Assembly: GCA_036001225.1 (NCBI GenBank)
Contig: DASYUM010000220.1
Location: forward strand, 1 to 49,064
Source of the DNA: DASYUM01 sp036001225
GTDB lineage: Bacteria > Methylomirabilota > Methylomirabilia > Rokubacteriales > DASRDR01
Length of the DNA stretch: 49,064 nucleotides
Reading direction: 5' to 3'
Shown: one piece after another, positions 1 to 8,112 of the stretch
Layout of the letters: every line of letters begins with the position of its first letter
Position numbering within the stretch: the first letter of the stretch is position 1
Program-made: the position numbers and the translations under genes
The notes under the pieces: generated by a model
The model's input: only the letters and a program-made list of their open reading frames with translations
What the model was told of the DNA's origin: nothing
Database searches by the model: none

Positions 1-327
1 CTGGTCTGCGCCCTGCCGCTGACCTTCCCCCAGGTCGCCCTCGGCGCCACGGTCGACGTCCCGGTGCTGGCCGGGACCACCAAGCTCGAGGTGCCGGCGG
101 GAACGCAAAACGGCGAGATCCTGCGGCTCAAGGGGAAGGGGATGCCGAGCCTCCAGGGTCGGGGCCGCGGCGACGCCTGCTACCAGGTGATCGTGGAGGT
201 GCCGTCCAAGCTCACGTCCCGCCAGCGCGAGCTGCTGGAGGAGTTTGAGCGAGCCGGGAGCGGCACCGAGCCGGGCCCGCTGGTCGGCGGCTTCCTGGAG
301 TCGCTCAAGAAGCTCTTCGGCAGCTGA
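1..327 (+). CDS. dnaJ: Chaperone DnaJ, C-terminal part (5' end outside window)
   Basis: The reading frame is open from base 1 and ends at TGA 325-327, so only the last 108 residues are present. They match the second C-terminal peptide-binding domain of DnaJ: the segments VPAGTQNGEILRLKGKGMP and GRGRGDACYQVIVEVP are hallmarks of this Hsp40 family, followed by the usual LTSRQRELLEEF helix. DnaJ stimulates the DnaK ATPase and delivers unfolded clients. The J domain, Gly/Phe region and zinc fingers would lie upstream of the window, so type I versus type II cannot be judged. It is followed 14 bases later by prmA, suggesting a dnaJ-prmA-rsmE transcript. Confidence 0.93.
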   Translation: MVCALPLTFPQVALGATVDVPVLAGTTKLEVPAGTQNGEILRLKGKGMPSLQGRGRGDACYQVIVEVPSKLTSRQRELLEEFERAGSGTEPGPLVGGFLESLKKLFGS

Positions 328-341
328 AGGCCGGCGGCTCG

Positions 342-1298
342 TTGGCCGACAGGTCCTCGCCCCCCCCGCCCGCTGCCCGCGACAGCGGCCCGAGTTCGGA
401 CTACTGGGCGATCCTCGTCTCCCTCGATCCCGAGGCGGCCGACGCGGTCGCCAACTTCCTCGTGGAGACCGGCGCCGCCGGCGTCGTGGAAGAAGGTGAA
501 GGCGCGCCGGTCCGGCTCCGCGCCTTCTTCCCGCCGGGCAGCGATGCGGCGGGCATCCAGCGCCGCCTCGTCGAGTATCTGGACGAGCTGCGGGCGCTGG
601 CGGTCGCGGTCGGGCCGGGCCCCGTCGAGGTCACCGCGGTACCGGAGGAGGCGTGGGCCGAGGCCTGGCGCGCGCACTTCCGGCCCCTCCCCATCGGGCG
701 CCGCTTGCTCGTCTGTCCGCCGTGGGAGGTCCCCGAGGACGGCCGGCGGGGCGGACGGCTGCTCGTGCTCATCGAGCCCGGCCGCGCGTTCGGCACCGGC
801 GGACATGCGAGCACGCGGGCCTGCCTCGAGCTCACCGAGCGGGCGCTCGAGCGGCGGCCGGCCGAGCACGCGCTCGACGTCGGCACCGGCTCCGGCATCC
901 TGGCCATCGCCGCCATCCGACTGGGCGTGCCGGCCGTCACCGCGCTCGACGTGGATCCCGATGCGGTGGCCGCGGCCGCCGCCAACGCCGGCCGCAACGG
1001 CGTGGCCGACCGCATCGGCGTCGAGATCGGGGCGCTGGAGGGCTGGTCCGGCCGGCCGGTCGGCCTCGTGCTCGCCAACCTCCTCGGCCCTGTGCTGATC
1101 ACCCTCGCCCCCGCGCTGGCCCGCGCCTGCGCGGTGCCGGGCTGGCTCGTCGCCGGCGGCCTCCTGGTTCACCAGGTCCCGGTCGTCGTCGCCTCGCTCG
1201 TGCCCGAGGGTTTCGAGCTGGTCGAGGTGGCCGAGCACGAGGGGTGGGCGGCCCTCCTCCTCGCGCATGCCCAGGCGGCGGTTCCTCGTCCCGCCTGA
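342..1298 (+). CDS. prmA: Ribosomal protein L11 methyltransferase PrmA
   Basis: This 318-residue protein would trimethylate ribosomal protein L11 using S-adenosylmethionine. It shows the family signature RAFGTGGHAST ahead of the SAM-binding loop LDVGTGSGILAIAA, then an acidic LDVDPDAV strand and the VLANLLGPV motif typical of PrmA. The N-terminal recognition domain begins near DYWAILVSLDPEAADAV, about 17 residues in. The only start codon close to that point is TTG 342, which leaves a short Pro/Ser-rich lead not usual for the family, so the exact start is uncertain. The 3' end overlaps rsmE by 32 bases, which suggests translational coupling. Length is normal for the family. Confidence 0.93.
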   Translation: MADRSSPPPPAARDSGPSSDYWAILVSLDPEAADAVANFLVETGAAGVVEEGEGAPVRLRAFFPPGSDAAGIQRRLVEYLDELRALAVAVGPGPVEVTAVPEEAWAEAWRAHFRPLPIGRRLLVCPPWEVPEDGRRGGRLLVLIEPGRAFGTGGHASTRACLELTERALERRPAEHALDVGTGSGILAIAAIRLGVPAVTALDVDPDAVAAAAANAGRNGVADRIGVEIGALEGWSGRPVGLVLANLLGPVLITLAPALARACAVPGWLVAGGLLVHQVPVVVASLVPEGFELVEVAEHEGWAALLLAHAQAAVPRPA

Positions 1299-2025
1299 CG
1301 CGCTGGCCGGCGGCCGGGTGCGCTTCGACGCCACCGAGGCGCACCACCTGAGCCGCGTCCTGCGTCTGCGGCCCGGGGCGCTGGTGGAAGCGGCCGACGG
1401 CACCGGCCGGCTCGTCACCGTCCGCCTCGACACGCTCGGCGCGCGCGAGGCCTGGGGCACGGTCGTGGAGGAGGGCCGGTCGGCCGCGGAGTCGCCGTGC
1501 GCGATCACGCTGGCCCAGGCGATCCTCAAGGCGGAGCGGATGAGCTGGCTCGTCCAGAAGGCCACGGAGCTGGGGGTCGCTCGCATCGTGCCGGTCGAGA
1601 CCGAACGGGTCGTGGCCCGCCCGCCGGCCGAGCGCGCCGGCGGGCGCCGGGCGCGCTGGGAGCGGATCGCGCGCGAGGCGGTCAAGCAGTGCCGGCGGGC
1701 CGCCGTGCCCGCGATCGAGCCGGCGCGGGGTTTTGCCGACGTCCTGGCCGAGATCGCCCGGCACGATGTCGGCTGGCTCCTGTGGGAGGGCGGCGGGGTG
1801 TCGCTGGCGGCGGCCGCGCGCGAGGCGGGGCGACCAGGTCGGCTGCTCCTGCTCGTCGGGCCCGAAGGCGGGTTCACCGCGGGCGAGGTCGCCCACGCGG
1901 AGGCGGCCGGCGCGCGCCTGGTCGGGCTCGGGCCGCGGATCCTGCGCGCGGAGTCGGCCGGGCTGGCGGGGCTGGCGCTCTGTCAGTATCTGTTCGGGGA
2001 CCTCGGCAGCGAGGACCGGCCATGA
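1267..2025 (+). CDS. rsmE: 16S rRNA (uracil(1498)-N(3))-methyltransferase RsmE
   Basis: This 252-residue SPOUT-class enzyme would methylate N3 of U1498 in 16S rRNA. The N-terminal PUA-like part begins RRFLVPPDAL and includes AHHLSRVLRLRPG. The knotted SAM-binding domain carries KAERMSWLVQKATELGV, then LLVGPEGGFTAGEV and the C-terminal LGPRILRAESAG motif, all characteristic of RsmE. It starts at ATG 1267 inside the end of prmA, and its stop overlaps the archease start (ATGA, 2022-2025). The dnaJ-prmA-rsmE order occurs in many bacteria and supports both assignments. Confidence 0.95.
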   Translation: MPRRRFLVPPDALAGGRVRFDATEAHHLSRVLRLRPGALVEAADGTGRLVTVRLDTLGAREAWGTVVEEGRSAAESPCAITLAQAILKAERMSWLVQKATELGVARIVPVETERVVARPPAERAGGRRARWERIAREAVKQCRRAAVPAIEPARGFADVLAEIARHDVGWLLWEGGGVSLAAAAREAGRPGRLLLLVGPEGGFTAGEVAHAEAAGARLVGLGPRILRAESAGLAGLALCQYLFGDLGSEDRP

Positions 2026-2459
2026 ACGTCGAACCCCCGGTCCCAGAGGGATTCGAGTACTTCGAGGTTGCCGCCGACGTCGGCGTGCACGCCTGGGGGC
2101 CGACGCTGGAGGCCTGCTTCCGTCAGTGCGCGCTCGGGATGTTCAACCTCATGGTGCCGCTCGACGCGGTGGCGCCGGCAGAGTCCCGCGAGGTCGGCGC
2201 TCAGGGAGAGACGCCCGAGCTGCTCCTGGTGAACTGGCTGAACGACCTGCTCTACCTCCACGACGTCGAAGGCTTCGCGGTGCGCGACGTCGCCGCGCTC
2301 CGCTTCGAGGGCCCGCGTGTCCACGCCGAGCTGACCGGAGAGCCCGTCGATCCCGCGCGGCATCCCCGCGGAGTCCTCGTCAAGGCGGCCACCTTTCATC
2401 AGCTCGCCCTCGTCCGCGAGCCCGGGCGGACGAGCGTCCGGCTCGTGTTGGATATCTGA
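2022..2459 (+). CDS. Archease family protein
   Basis: This 145-residue protein matches the archease family: an N-terminal strand followed by AADVGVHAWGPTLEACF, where archeases have the conserved aspartate and small-residue helix; the mid-protein LLVNWLNDLLYLHD helix; and the C-terminal KAATFHQLALV segment where the family has KAVTYH. Archeases activate the RNA ligase RtcB by promoting guanylylation, and bind metal through conserved acidic residues. No rtcB is visible in this window. The start is fixed by the ATGA overlap with rsmE, which implies coupled translation. Its place in a gene run for ribosome and RNA modification suits an RNA-repair role, though the partner must lie elsewhere. Confidence 0.88.
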   Translation: MNVEPPVPEGFEYFEVAADVGVHAWGPTLEACFRQCALGMFNLMVPLDAVAPAESREVGAQGETPELLLVNWLNDLLYLHDVEGFAVRDVAALRFEGPRVHAELTGEPVDPARHPRGVLVKAATFHQLALVREPGRTSVRLVLDI

Positions 2460-2666
2460 GCCCGCGCTGTTTCATTTGTGAAACCGATTGGTCGCTTCCG
2501 ACGCTCTGCCCACGCAACGCCCAGGCCGGTCGCGGCCTGCCGGCTCTGGTGGGAGCGGCGAAACCAGCCGGAATCACGCACCTTCTCATTCGAGCCGCCA
2601 TTCGACACCGGATGGCACTGTACTTGCTCGGCTGTCCTTCCTTGGACCAGGGAGGGATCCGACTGC

Positions 2667-3581
2667 ATGGAGCTCCAGCACACGGTTCGGAAGGCCGTCG
2701 AGTGCCGGGGAGTGGGCACCCACACCGGCGCGGCGGTCGCCCTGACACTCCGTCCCGCGCCCCCCGATCACGGGGTCGTCTTCCACGTGCTTCCCGCGGG
2801 CGCCGAGATTCCCGTCCAGCCGGAGTCGCTCGTCAACGGCCACTACGCGACGACGCTCGGCGTGGATGGCGTCCAGGTCCAGACCGTCGAGCACCTGCTG
2901 GCCGCCACCCGCGCGCTGGGCGTGGACAACCTCGTGATCGAGATCGAAGGGCCCGAATTGCCTGCGATGGACGGGAGCGCGGCGCCGTTCGTCTCCCTCC
3001 TCTACGCCGCCGGCCGGGAGGGCCAGCCGGCAGCCCGCCGGCCGCTGCGGGTGAGCGAGGTGATCCGGGTCGGCGACGACGCGCGATGGATCCAGATCTC
3101 GCCGGCGCCGGAGCTGCGGATCAGCTACACGCTCGATCTCGACCATCCGGTGGTCGGCGTGCAGGTCGTCTCGCTGGCGCCGACCGAGGAGCGGTTCGTC
3201 GAGGAGGTGGCCTCGGCCCGCACCTACGGCTTCCTCAAGGACCTCGATCTGCTCCGCCAGCAGGGCCTGGCCCGGGGCAGCTCCCTCGCCAACGCGGTCG
3301 TGCTCGGTGAGAAGCGGGTCCTCAACGGCGCCCTGCGCTTCCACGACGAGTTCGTACGCCACAAGATCCTCGACCTGATCGGGGACCTCGCGCTGCTCGG
3401 CCGCCCGGTCATCGGCCACGTGCTGGCCCGCAACGGTGGCCACGCGCTGAACCACCGGCTCGTCCGCGAGATCGCCCACCGCGCGCGCCGCTTTCCCGGT
3501 GGCGTCGAGCGCGCCGTGGTCCGTCCGGTGGCGCGCTCGGAGGGCGGGGCCCGGCAGCCGTCGGGGGTGACCGGCAAGTAG
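2667..3581 (+). CDS. lpxC: UDP-3-O-acyl-N-acetylglucosamine deacetylase LpxC
   Basis: This 304-residue zinc enzyme would catalyse the committed step of lipid A synthesis, deacetylating UDP-3-O-acyl-GlcNAc. Visible signatures are RGVGTHTGAAV near the N-terminus, VQTVEHLLAATRALGVDN (first zinc histidine), PAMDGSAAPFV, FHDEFVRHKILDLIGDLAL (zinc His and Asp) and the catalytic GGHALNH near the C-terminus. ATG 2667 is chosen because GGAGGGA lies at 2651-2657 and the protein then begins at the expected QHTVRK strand. An in-frame extension up to 2478 exists but is not LpxC-like. The 207-base gap upstream suggests its own promoter. A double-hairpin element follows its TAG stop. Confidence 0.95.
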   Translation: MELQHTVRKAVECRGVGTHTGAAVALTLRPAPPDHGVVFHVLPAGAEIPVQPESLVNGHYATTLGVDGVQVQTVEHLLAATRALGVDNLVIEIEGPELPAMDGSAAPFVSLLYAAGREGQPAARRPLRVSEVIRVGDDARWIQISPAPELRISYTLDLDHPVVGVQVVSLAPTEERFVEEVASARTYGFLKDLDLLRQQGLARGSSLANAVVLGEKRVLNGALRFHDEFVRHKILDLIGDLALLGRPVIGHVLARNGGHALNHRLVREIAHRARRFPGGVERAVVRPVARSEGGARQPSGVTGK

Positions 3582-3586
3582 ATCAT

Positions 3587-3661
3587 CGGAGGGGGTGTCG
3601 GAACACCCCCTCCGAGACTCCCCCGAGGAAAATCGCGCGGGCGGAGCCCGCGCTCGAAGCG
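3587..3661 (+). repeat. Intergenic double-hairpin element, copy A
   Basis: Five bases after the lpxC TAG stop, CGGAGGGGGTGT (3587-3598) pairs perfectly with ACACCCCCTCCG (3603-3614) around loop CGGA. A C-rich linker with CTCCCCC follows, then a second perfect 8-bp hairpin, GCGCGGGC (3635-3642) with GCCCGCGC (3646-3653), and the tail TCGAAGCG. The same layout with different arm sequences occurs at 13195-13272 (minus strand) and 35467-35542. It probably works as a terminator or 3' mRNA stabiliser, or is a REP-like element. There is no clear T-run. Confidence 0.8.
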
Positions 3662-3731
3662 GACCTGCAAAGGGCGTCGCGGTTCGGCACCGGCTGCGTG
3701 GCTCAGTCCCGAGGCGAGTCTTGCGGCTACC

Positions 3732-3752
3732 GGGGCCTCGACGGCCCCCTCC
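3732..3752 (+). repeat. Remnant of the double-hairpin element (first hairpin only)
   Basis: A 21-base stretch forming GGGGCC-TCGAC-GGCCCC followed by CCTCC is identical to the core of the first hairpin of the 13195-13272 element read on the minus strand, including the loop TCGAC. No second hairpin is visible. It lies just upstream of the M16 protease promoter region, so it may be a decayed or partial copy. Confidence 0.55.
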
Positions 3753-3762
3753 CGGGCTCACG

Positions 3763-3768
3763 TATACT
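3763..3768 (+). promoter_or_regulatory. -10-like box TATACT upstream of the M16 protease
   Basis: TATACT lies 12 bases before ATG 3781, with GGGAGG directly after it. No convincing -35 box is seen; TCGACG at 3738-3743 gives a 19-base spacer. If used, the transcript would begin about 5 bases before the start codon. Confidence 0.4.
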
Positions 3769-3780
3769 GGGAGGCGTCGC

Positions 3781-6516
3781 ATGACCCGCTACGCCCCGCG
3801 CCGGCTCACCCTTCCCCTGCTGAGCCTCGTCCTGCTCGTCGCCGGCGGGGCCAGCCTCGCCCAGGCGCCGGCGACGCCGTCGGGCGTCGCCCTCACCGCC
3901 GGCGTCCGCGAGACCGTGCTGCCCAACGGCCTCAAGGTCCTGACCAAGGAGGTCCGGAGCGCCCCGGTGGTGAGCTTCAGTGTCTGGTACCGGGTCGGCT
4001 CCCGGAACGAGCACACGGGGATCACCGGGGTCTCCCACCTGCTCGAGCACATGATGTTCAAGGGAACCCGGCGCTACGCCGTCGGCGAGATCGCCCGCAC
4101 GCTCTTCCTCAACGGCGCCTCGTTCAACGCCAGCACCTACTACGACTGGACCAACTACTACGCCACCATCGCCGCCGACCGGCTCGGGCTGGCCATGCAG
4201 ATCGAGGCCGATCGCATGGTCGATAGCCGCATCGACAAGGCCGACCTCGACGCCGAGATGACGGTCGTTCGCAGCGAGCTGGAGGGCGGCGAGACCAATC
4301 CCGGCCGGCTCCTGTTCCGGGAAGTGGTGGCGGCCGCCTTCGCCGCCCACCCCTACCGCTGGCCGGTCATCGGCTGGCGGAGTGACGTCGAGAACGTTCC
4401 CCGGGACGCGATCTACCGCCACTACAAGGCCTACTACGGCCCCAACAACGCCACCGTCGTGATCGTCGGCGACTTCGACACCGCCTCCGCGCTCGCGCTC
4501 GTGCGCAAGCACTTCGGCGGGCTGAAGCCGATCCCGCCGCCGCCCCCGGTCTACACGACCGAACCCCCCCAGCGGGGCGAGCGGCGAGTGGTCGTGCGGC
4601 GGGCCGGGTCGCTGCCGATGGCGACGCTCGCCTACAAGGCGCCGGCCCCGAACCACCCCGACTTCTACGCGCTCGACGTGCTGGCCATGGTGCTCGGCGA
4701 AGGACGGGCCAGCCGTCTCTACCAGGCGCTGGTCGAGAAAGAGCTGGCCTCGCGGGCCGACGCCGGCATGCCGGGCCTGCACGATCCCTTTCTCATCTAC
4801 CTGACCGCCACCGCCCGCCCGGGCACTACCGCCGACAAGCTCGAGGCCGCCCTCCTCGACGAGGTCGAGCGGGTGCGGACGAGCCCGATCACCGCCGACG
4901 AGCTGACCCGGGCCAAGAGCCAGATCGAGGCCGAGTTCGTCTTCCAGACCGACTCGGTGACGGCCCAGGCCCGGCAGCTCGGCTACTGGGCGATGGTGGA
5001 CGATTGGCGCTACCTGGCGACGTACCTCGACCGGGTCCGCGCGGTGACGCCGGAGGCGATCCAGCAGGTGGCCCAGAAGTACCTGGTCCCGGACACCCGC
5101 ACCGTGGGGCACTTCATCCCCACCGAAGGCGCGCCCGCCGCCACCGGCCAGCCGCCGCGCGAGGCCTCGGCCCGCGTCGAGAAGGCCCGCCGCGGCGACC
5201 GGCTGATTCCGCTGCCGAAGCCGTCGGCCGCCGCCAGGGCCGGGCGCCATGTCACGCGCTTCGCCCTCGCCAACGGCATCACCGTCCTCGTCCAGGAAAA
5301 TCCGGCCAATCCGACCTTCGCCCTGCGGGCCAGCATGCCCGCCGGCAGCGTGGTCGAGCCAGGCGACAAGCCGGGGCTGGCCGCGCTCACCGCCTCCATG
5401 TTGACCCGCGGCACCGCCCGGCGGACCGCGCTCCAGTTCGCGACCGCGCTGGAAGAGGTCGGAGCCAGCCTCATCGCCACGGCCGACCCGCTGACGACCA
5501 TGGTCTCCGCCCGGGCCCAGAGCAAGGACTTCGGGCTCGTCATGGAGCTGCTCGGCGAGATGCTGGGGCAGCCCGCGTTCCCGGCCGGCGACCTCAGCCG
5601 GCTGAAGGGCCAGGTCCTGGCCACCCTGGAGCGGGAGAAGACCGACCCCCGGCGGCTCGCCTCCCGCGCCTTCGAGCGCGCGATCTATCCGGCCGGGAGC
5701 CCGCTCCGGCCGCAGACCCGCGAGGAGGTCGGTCGCGCGGTGGCGGCCATGACCCGCGATGACGTGGAGGCCTTTTACCGCCAGCAGTACGGGCCGGACC
5801 GGATGATCGTGGTCGTCGCCGGTGACGTGAGGGCCGAGCGGGTGCGGATGGCGCTCGAGTCGGGGCTGGGCGCCTGGCCCCGCAACGCCGGGGCCCGCGG
5901 GCTCCCTCCCCTGGACGCGCCGCTCCCGGAGAAGCCCCAACGCGTGGTCATCCCGGTGCCTGACCAGAGCGAGACCACGATCCTCTGGGGACACCCGGGT
6001 GGCCTCCGGCGGAGCGACCCCGACTTCTACGCGACCCAGGCCCTGAACCTGATCCTGGGCGGGGGCGGGGCCCTCAACAGCCGCCTCGGCAACTCGATCC
6101 GAGACGAGCAGGGCCTCGCCTACACCGTGTACAGCTTCTTCGACGCGAGCCTCTACCCGGGACCGTTCGAAGTCGCGTTGGGGACGAACCCGGCCAACAC
6201 GCGGAAGGCCATCGCCAGCCTGGAGGCCGAGATCCGTCGGATCCGCGAGCACGGGATCACCCGGCGCGAGCTGGACGAAGCGGTCGCCTATCTGACCGGG
6301 CGCTTCCCGCTACGGCTGGAGACGAATGCCGGGCTGGCCGACCTCTGGTGGGCGATCGAGTTCTACGGCCTCGGGGCCGACTACATCGACCGCTACGGCG
6401 AGTACTACCGCGCCGTCACGGTGGCCCAGGCCAACCAAGCGGCCGTCCGGCACCTTCACCCGGACCGAGCGGCGCTGGTCCTGGCGGGTAACGTACCGGA
6501 CGGACCGCTTCAGTAG
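3781..6516 (+). CDS. Exported M16 family zinc metallopeptidase (insulinase/PqqL-like, two M16 halves)
   Basis: This 911-residue protein starts with a cleavable signal peptide (basic MTRYAPRRLT, hydrophobic stretch, AQA) and so is probably periplasmic. The N-terminal M16 unit carries the inverted zinc motif HLLEH at residues 86-90 and, about 75 residues later, the acidic segment around VRSELEGGETNPG that supplies the third ligand. The second half starts near FALANGITVLVQEN and repeats the fold, but at the equivalent place reads GLAALTASMLTRGT, without HxxEH, so it is the usual inactive partner domain. LGGGGALNSRLGNSIRDEQGLAYTV-type sequence near the C-terminus is the family's substrate-binding region. 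GGGAGG at 3769-3774 supports ATG 3781. It would degrade peptides in the envelope; the exact substrate is not predictable. Confidence 0.88.
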   Translation: MTRYAPRRLTLPLLSLVLLVAGGASLAQAPATPSGVALTAGVRETVLPNGLKVLTKEVRSAPVVSFSVWYRVGSRNEHTGITGVSHLLEHMMFKGTRRYAVGEIARTLFLNGASFNASTYYDWTNYYATIAADRLGLAMQIEADRMVDSRIDKADLDAEMTVVRSELEGGETNPGRLLFREVVAAAFAAHPYRWPVIGWRSDVENVPRDAIYRHYKAYYGPNNATVVIVGDFDTASALALVRKHFGGLKPIPPPPPVYTTEPPQRGERRVVVRRAGSLPMATLAYKAPAPNHPDFYALDVLAMVLGEGRASRLYQALVEKELASRADAGMPGLHDPFLIYLTATARPGTTADKLEAALLDEVERVRTSPITADELTRAKSQIEAEFVFQTDSVTAQARQLGYWAMVDDWRYLATYLDRVRAVTPEAIQQVAQKYLVPDTRTVGHFIPTEGAPAATGQPPREASARVEKARRGDRLIPLPKPSAAARAGRHVTRFALANGITVLVQENPANPTFALRASMPAGSVVEPGDKPGLAALTASMLTRGTARRTALQFATALEEVGASLIATADPLTTMVSARAQSKDFGLVMELLGEMLGQPAFPAGDLSRLKGQVLATLEREKTDPRRLASRAFERAIYPAGSPLRPQTREEVGRAVAAMTRDDVEAFYRQQYGPDRMIVVVAGDVRAERVRMALESGLGAWPRNAGARGLPPLDAPLPEKPQRVVIPVPDQSETTILWGHPGGLRRSDPDFYATQALNLILGGGGALNSRLGNSIRDEQGLAYTVYSFFDASLYPGPFEVALGTNPANTRKAIASLEAEIRRIREHGITRRELDEAVAYLTGRFPLRLETNAGLADLWWAIEFYGLGADYIDRYGEYYRAVTVAQANQAAVRHLHPDRAALVLAGNVPDGPLQ

Positions 6517-6530
6517 GCCCGCGGGCCGAG

Positions 6531-6809
6531 TTACTGCTTGGGGGCCTCCCGCAGCTTCGCCTCGATGCGGTCGCCGACCTTCAGATCCTTCAGGGTCTCC
6601 GCCGAGGCCTGGAACTCGTGGGTCGTGCCGTCGCTGGCGCGGACGGTGACCTTGCCCTTGTTCGGATCGATCTTCACGACCTGACCTTCGAGCCGCTGCG
6701 GCGTCTTGGACTTGTCGGTGCCGGACGGAGCTTGCTGGGCGAGGGCGGTCCCCGTCCACAGCATCAGTCCGGTGGTCAGGCCCGCTGACAGGCGCATCCA
6801 CGTCTTCAT
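6531..6809 (-). CDS. Small exported protein, hypothetical (beta-barrel/OB-like)
   Basis: This 92-residue protein has a signal peptide ending around TALAQQ, a Ser/Thr/Lys-rich linker and a compact beta-rich domain: EGQVVKIDPNKGKVTVRA, then THEFQASAETLKDLKVGDRI. That pattern resembles small periplasmic OB-fold or copper-chaperone-like domains, but I cannot assign a family. ATG 6809 is preferred because ATGGAGG lies just upstream; an in-frame ATG at 6821 would overlap the stop of the preceding minus-strand gene and destroy that spacing. It is co-directional and nearly overlapping with the glycine-zipper gene, so the two are probably co-transcribed. It converges on the M16 protease gene with 14 bases between stops. 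Confidence 0.7.
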   Translation of the reverse strand: MKTWMRLSAGLTTGLMLWTGTALAQQAPSGTDKSKTPQRLEGQVVKIDPNKGKVTVRASDGTTHEFQASAETLKDLKVGDRIEAKLREAPKQ

Positions 6810-6820
6810 CGGAGCCTCCA

Positions 6821-7030
6821 TCAGTGCTTGACGATGTCGTAGATCGCGCCGGCGGCGGCGCCGACGCCGGTGCCGATGAGCGCCCCCTTGCCGGCTCCAT
6901 ACCCGGTGCCGGCGCCGATGGCTGCGCCCGAGGCGGCGCCCACGGCCGCACCCTTGGCCGTCGCGCAGGCCGCGGCCAGCATCGCCACCAGGGACAAGGC
7001 AACGACCGAACTCGTGATCCGCTTCATCAT
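6821..7030 (-). CDS. Small glycine-zipper envelope protein (putative lipoprotein)
   Basis: This 69-residue protein has a hydrophobic export signal ending in LAAAC (Cys22, an imperfect lipobox) and then a Gly/Ala repeat region, GAAVGAASGAAIGAGTGYGA and onwards, with glycines every fourth residue: a glycine zipper. Such small proteins pack in or on the outer membrane, often as stress-induced envelope proteins. GAGAGGTG lies upstream of the start. The second Met (7027) is an alternative start. Its stop TGA overlaps the distal edge of the ribosome-binding region of the next gene, suggesting a two-gene operon. Confidence 0.72.
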   Translation of the reverse strand: MMKRITSSVVALSLVAMLAAACATAKGAAVGAASGAAIGAGTGYGAGKGALIGTGVGAAAGAIYDIVKH

Positions 7031-7152
7031 GGTTTCACCTCTCTCAGCTAAGACGCCGGCAGCCCCGCCGGTGTTCAGGCGTTATCGTGGCCCCCGGCGT
7101 GTCGCTGGGGAGGCTTTAGCAATCGCCGTACCGGGTCAACGGGGAGGCAGGG

Positions 7153-8112
7153 ATGGAGACACTGGCCGTCACCCTCGCGATTCGAGACTACGACTTCGTC
7201 GCCCCCCTGGCGCTGGGTGACGTCAGCCCCGACGGCGTCGCCCTCACGCTGGTGCGCACCTTCGGGGCGCTCGAGCGCGTGCAGAAGGACGCGAGCGTTC
7301 ACGGCGGGGAGGCGTCGTTCAGCCGCTATGTGCAACGCCTGGCCGCCGGCGACCGGACGTTCGTGGGACTGCCCGCGTTCGTCATGCGCGAGTTCCGGCA
7401 TCGCAACTTCTTCGTCCGCCGAGGAAGCCGCCTCACCGACCTCGACCAGCTCGCGGGGATGCGAATCGGGCTCGATGCCTGGCCGGCCAGCGGCAACACG
7501 TGGAGCCGGGGCTTGCTCGGCGAGGCCGGGGTCGGCCTCGACCGCGTTCGCTGGGTCGTCGGCCCCGTCAACCCGGGCGATCCACCGCGGGCTGACGATC
7601 CGCTGCCCGCCGGCGTCGAGGCCGCCGCGCCCGGCCGCCCACTGCGGGACATGCTGGTCGCCGACGAGCTGGACGTGCTGATCTGGGCGTGGCCGCCGGC
7701 CGGGTTCTACGAGCCGGACAGCCCCATCGTGCGGCTCTATCCCGACTTCCGCGGGGTCGAGCGCGACTACTACCGCCGGACGCGGATCTACCCGGCCCAC
7801 CACATCGTGGTGCTCCGGCGGAAGCTGGTGGAGCGAGAGCCCTGGATGGTACGGAGTCTCTACCGAGCCCTCGTCGAGGCGCGCGCGCAGGCCGATCAGA
7901 CGCGGCTTCGCCTGCACGAGCCGAGCGCGTGGTTCCTGGCCGACCTCGAGGAGGAGCGGGCGTTGTTTGGGTCCGAGTTCGCCCCCTACGGCTACCGGGA
8001 GAACCGAGCGATGGTGGCCGCGTTCTGCCGGGAGCAGTTCGCCCAGGGGCTCATCGGGAAGCCTCTGGACCCGGATCAGGTTTTCGCCGACTTCGAGGCC
8101 CTGATCGGCTGA
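7153..8112 (+). CDS. 4,5-dihydroxyphthalate decarboxylase-like / NMT1-type solute-binding protein
   Basis: This 319-residue protein resembles the family annotated as 4,5-dihydroxyphthalate decarboxylase, which has the periplasmic-binding-protein fold of the NMT1/THI5 group. Evidence is the opening LAIRDYDFVAPLALGDVSPDG, then SFSRYVQRLAAGDRTFVGLP, the REFRHRNFFVRRGS segment, and LTDLDQLAGMRIGLDAW, all in the order seen in that family. No signal peptide is visible, so it is either a cytoplasmic enzyme or an orphan binding protein. GGGGAGG upstream supports ATG 7153. There is no phthalate pathway gene nearby, so the decarboxylase name is weak. Its 3' end overlaps the convergent dipeptidase by 37 bases. 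Confidence 0.75.
   Translation: METLAVTLAIRDYDFVAPLALGDVSPDGVALTLVRTFGALERVQKDASVHGGEASFSRYVQRLAAGDRTFVGLPAFVMREFRHRNFFVRRGSRLTDLDQLAGMRIGLDAWPASGNTWSRGLLGEAGVGLDRVRWVVGPVNPGDPPRADDPLPAGVEAAAPGRPLRDMLVADELDVLIWAWPPAGFYEPDSPIVRLYPDFRGVERDYYRRTRIYPAHHIVVLRRKLVEREPWMVRSLYRALVEARAQADQTRLRLHEPSAWFLADLEEERALFGSEFAPYGYRENRAMVAAFCREQFAQGLIGKPLDPDQVFADFEALIG

Noticed and set aside
2478..2666. 63-residue N-terminal extension of LpxC from ATG 2478
   Set aside because: The added residues have no LpxC similarity, and GGAGGGA directly precedes ATG 2667, which gives the normal family length.
2460..2666. RNA gene or riboswitch upstream of lpxC
   Set aside because: No cloverleaf, known riboswitch core or strong hairpin could be recognised by eye; only the ribosome-binding site is supported.
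3587..3661. Simple rho-independent terminator as a full explanation of the hairpin elements
   Set aside because: There is no T-run after either stem. The second stem, conserved tail and stop-codon linkage are not explained by a plain terminator, although a termination role is not excluded.
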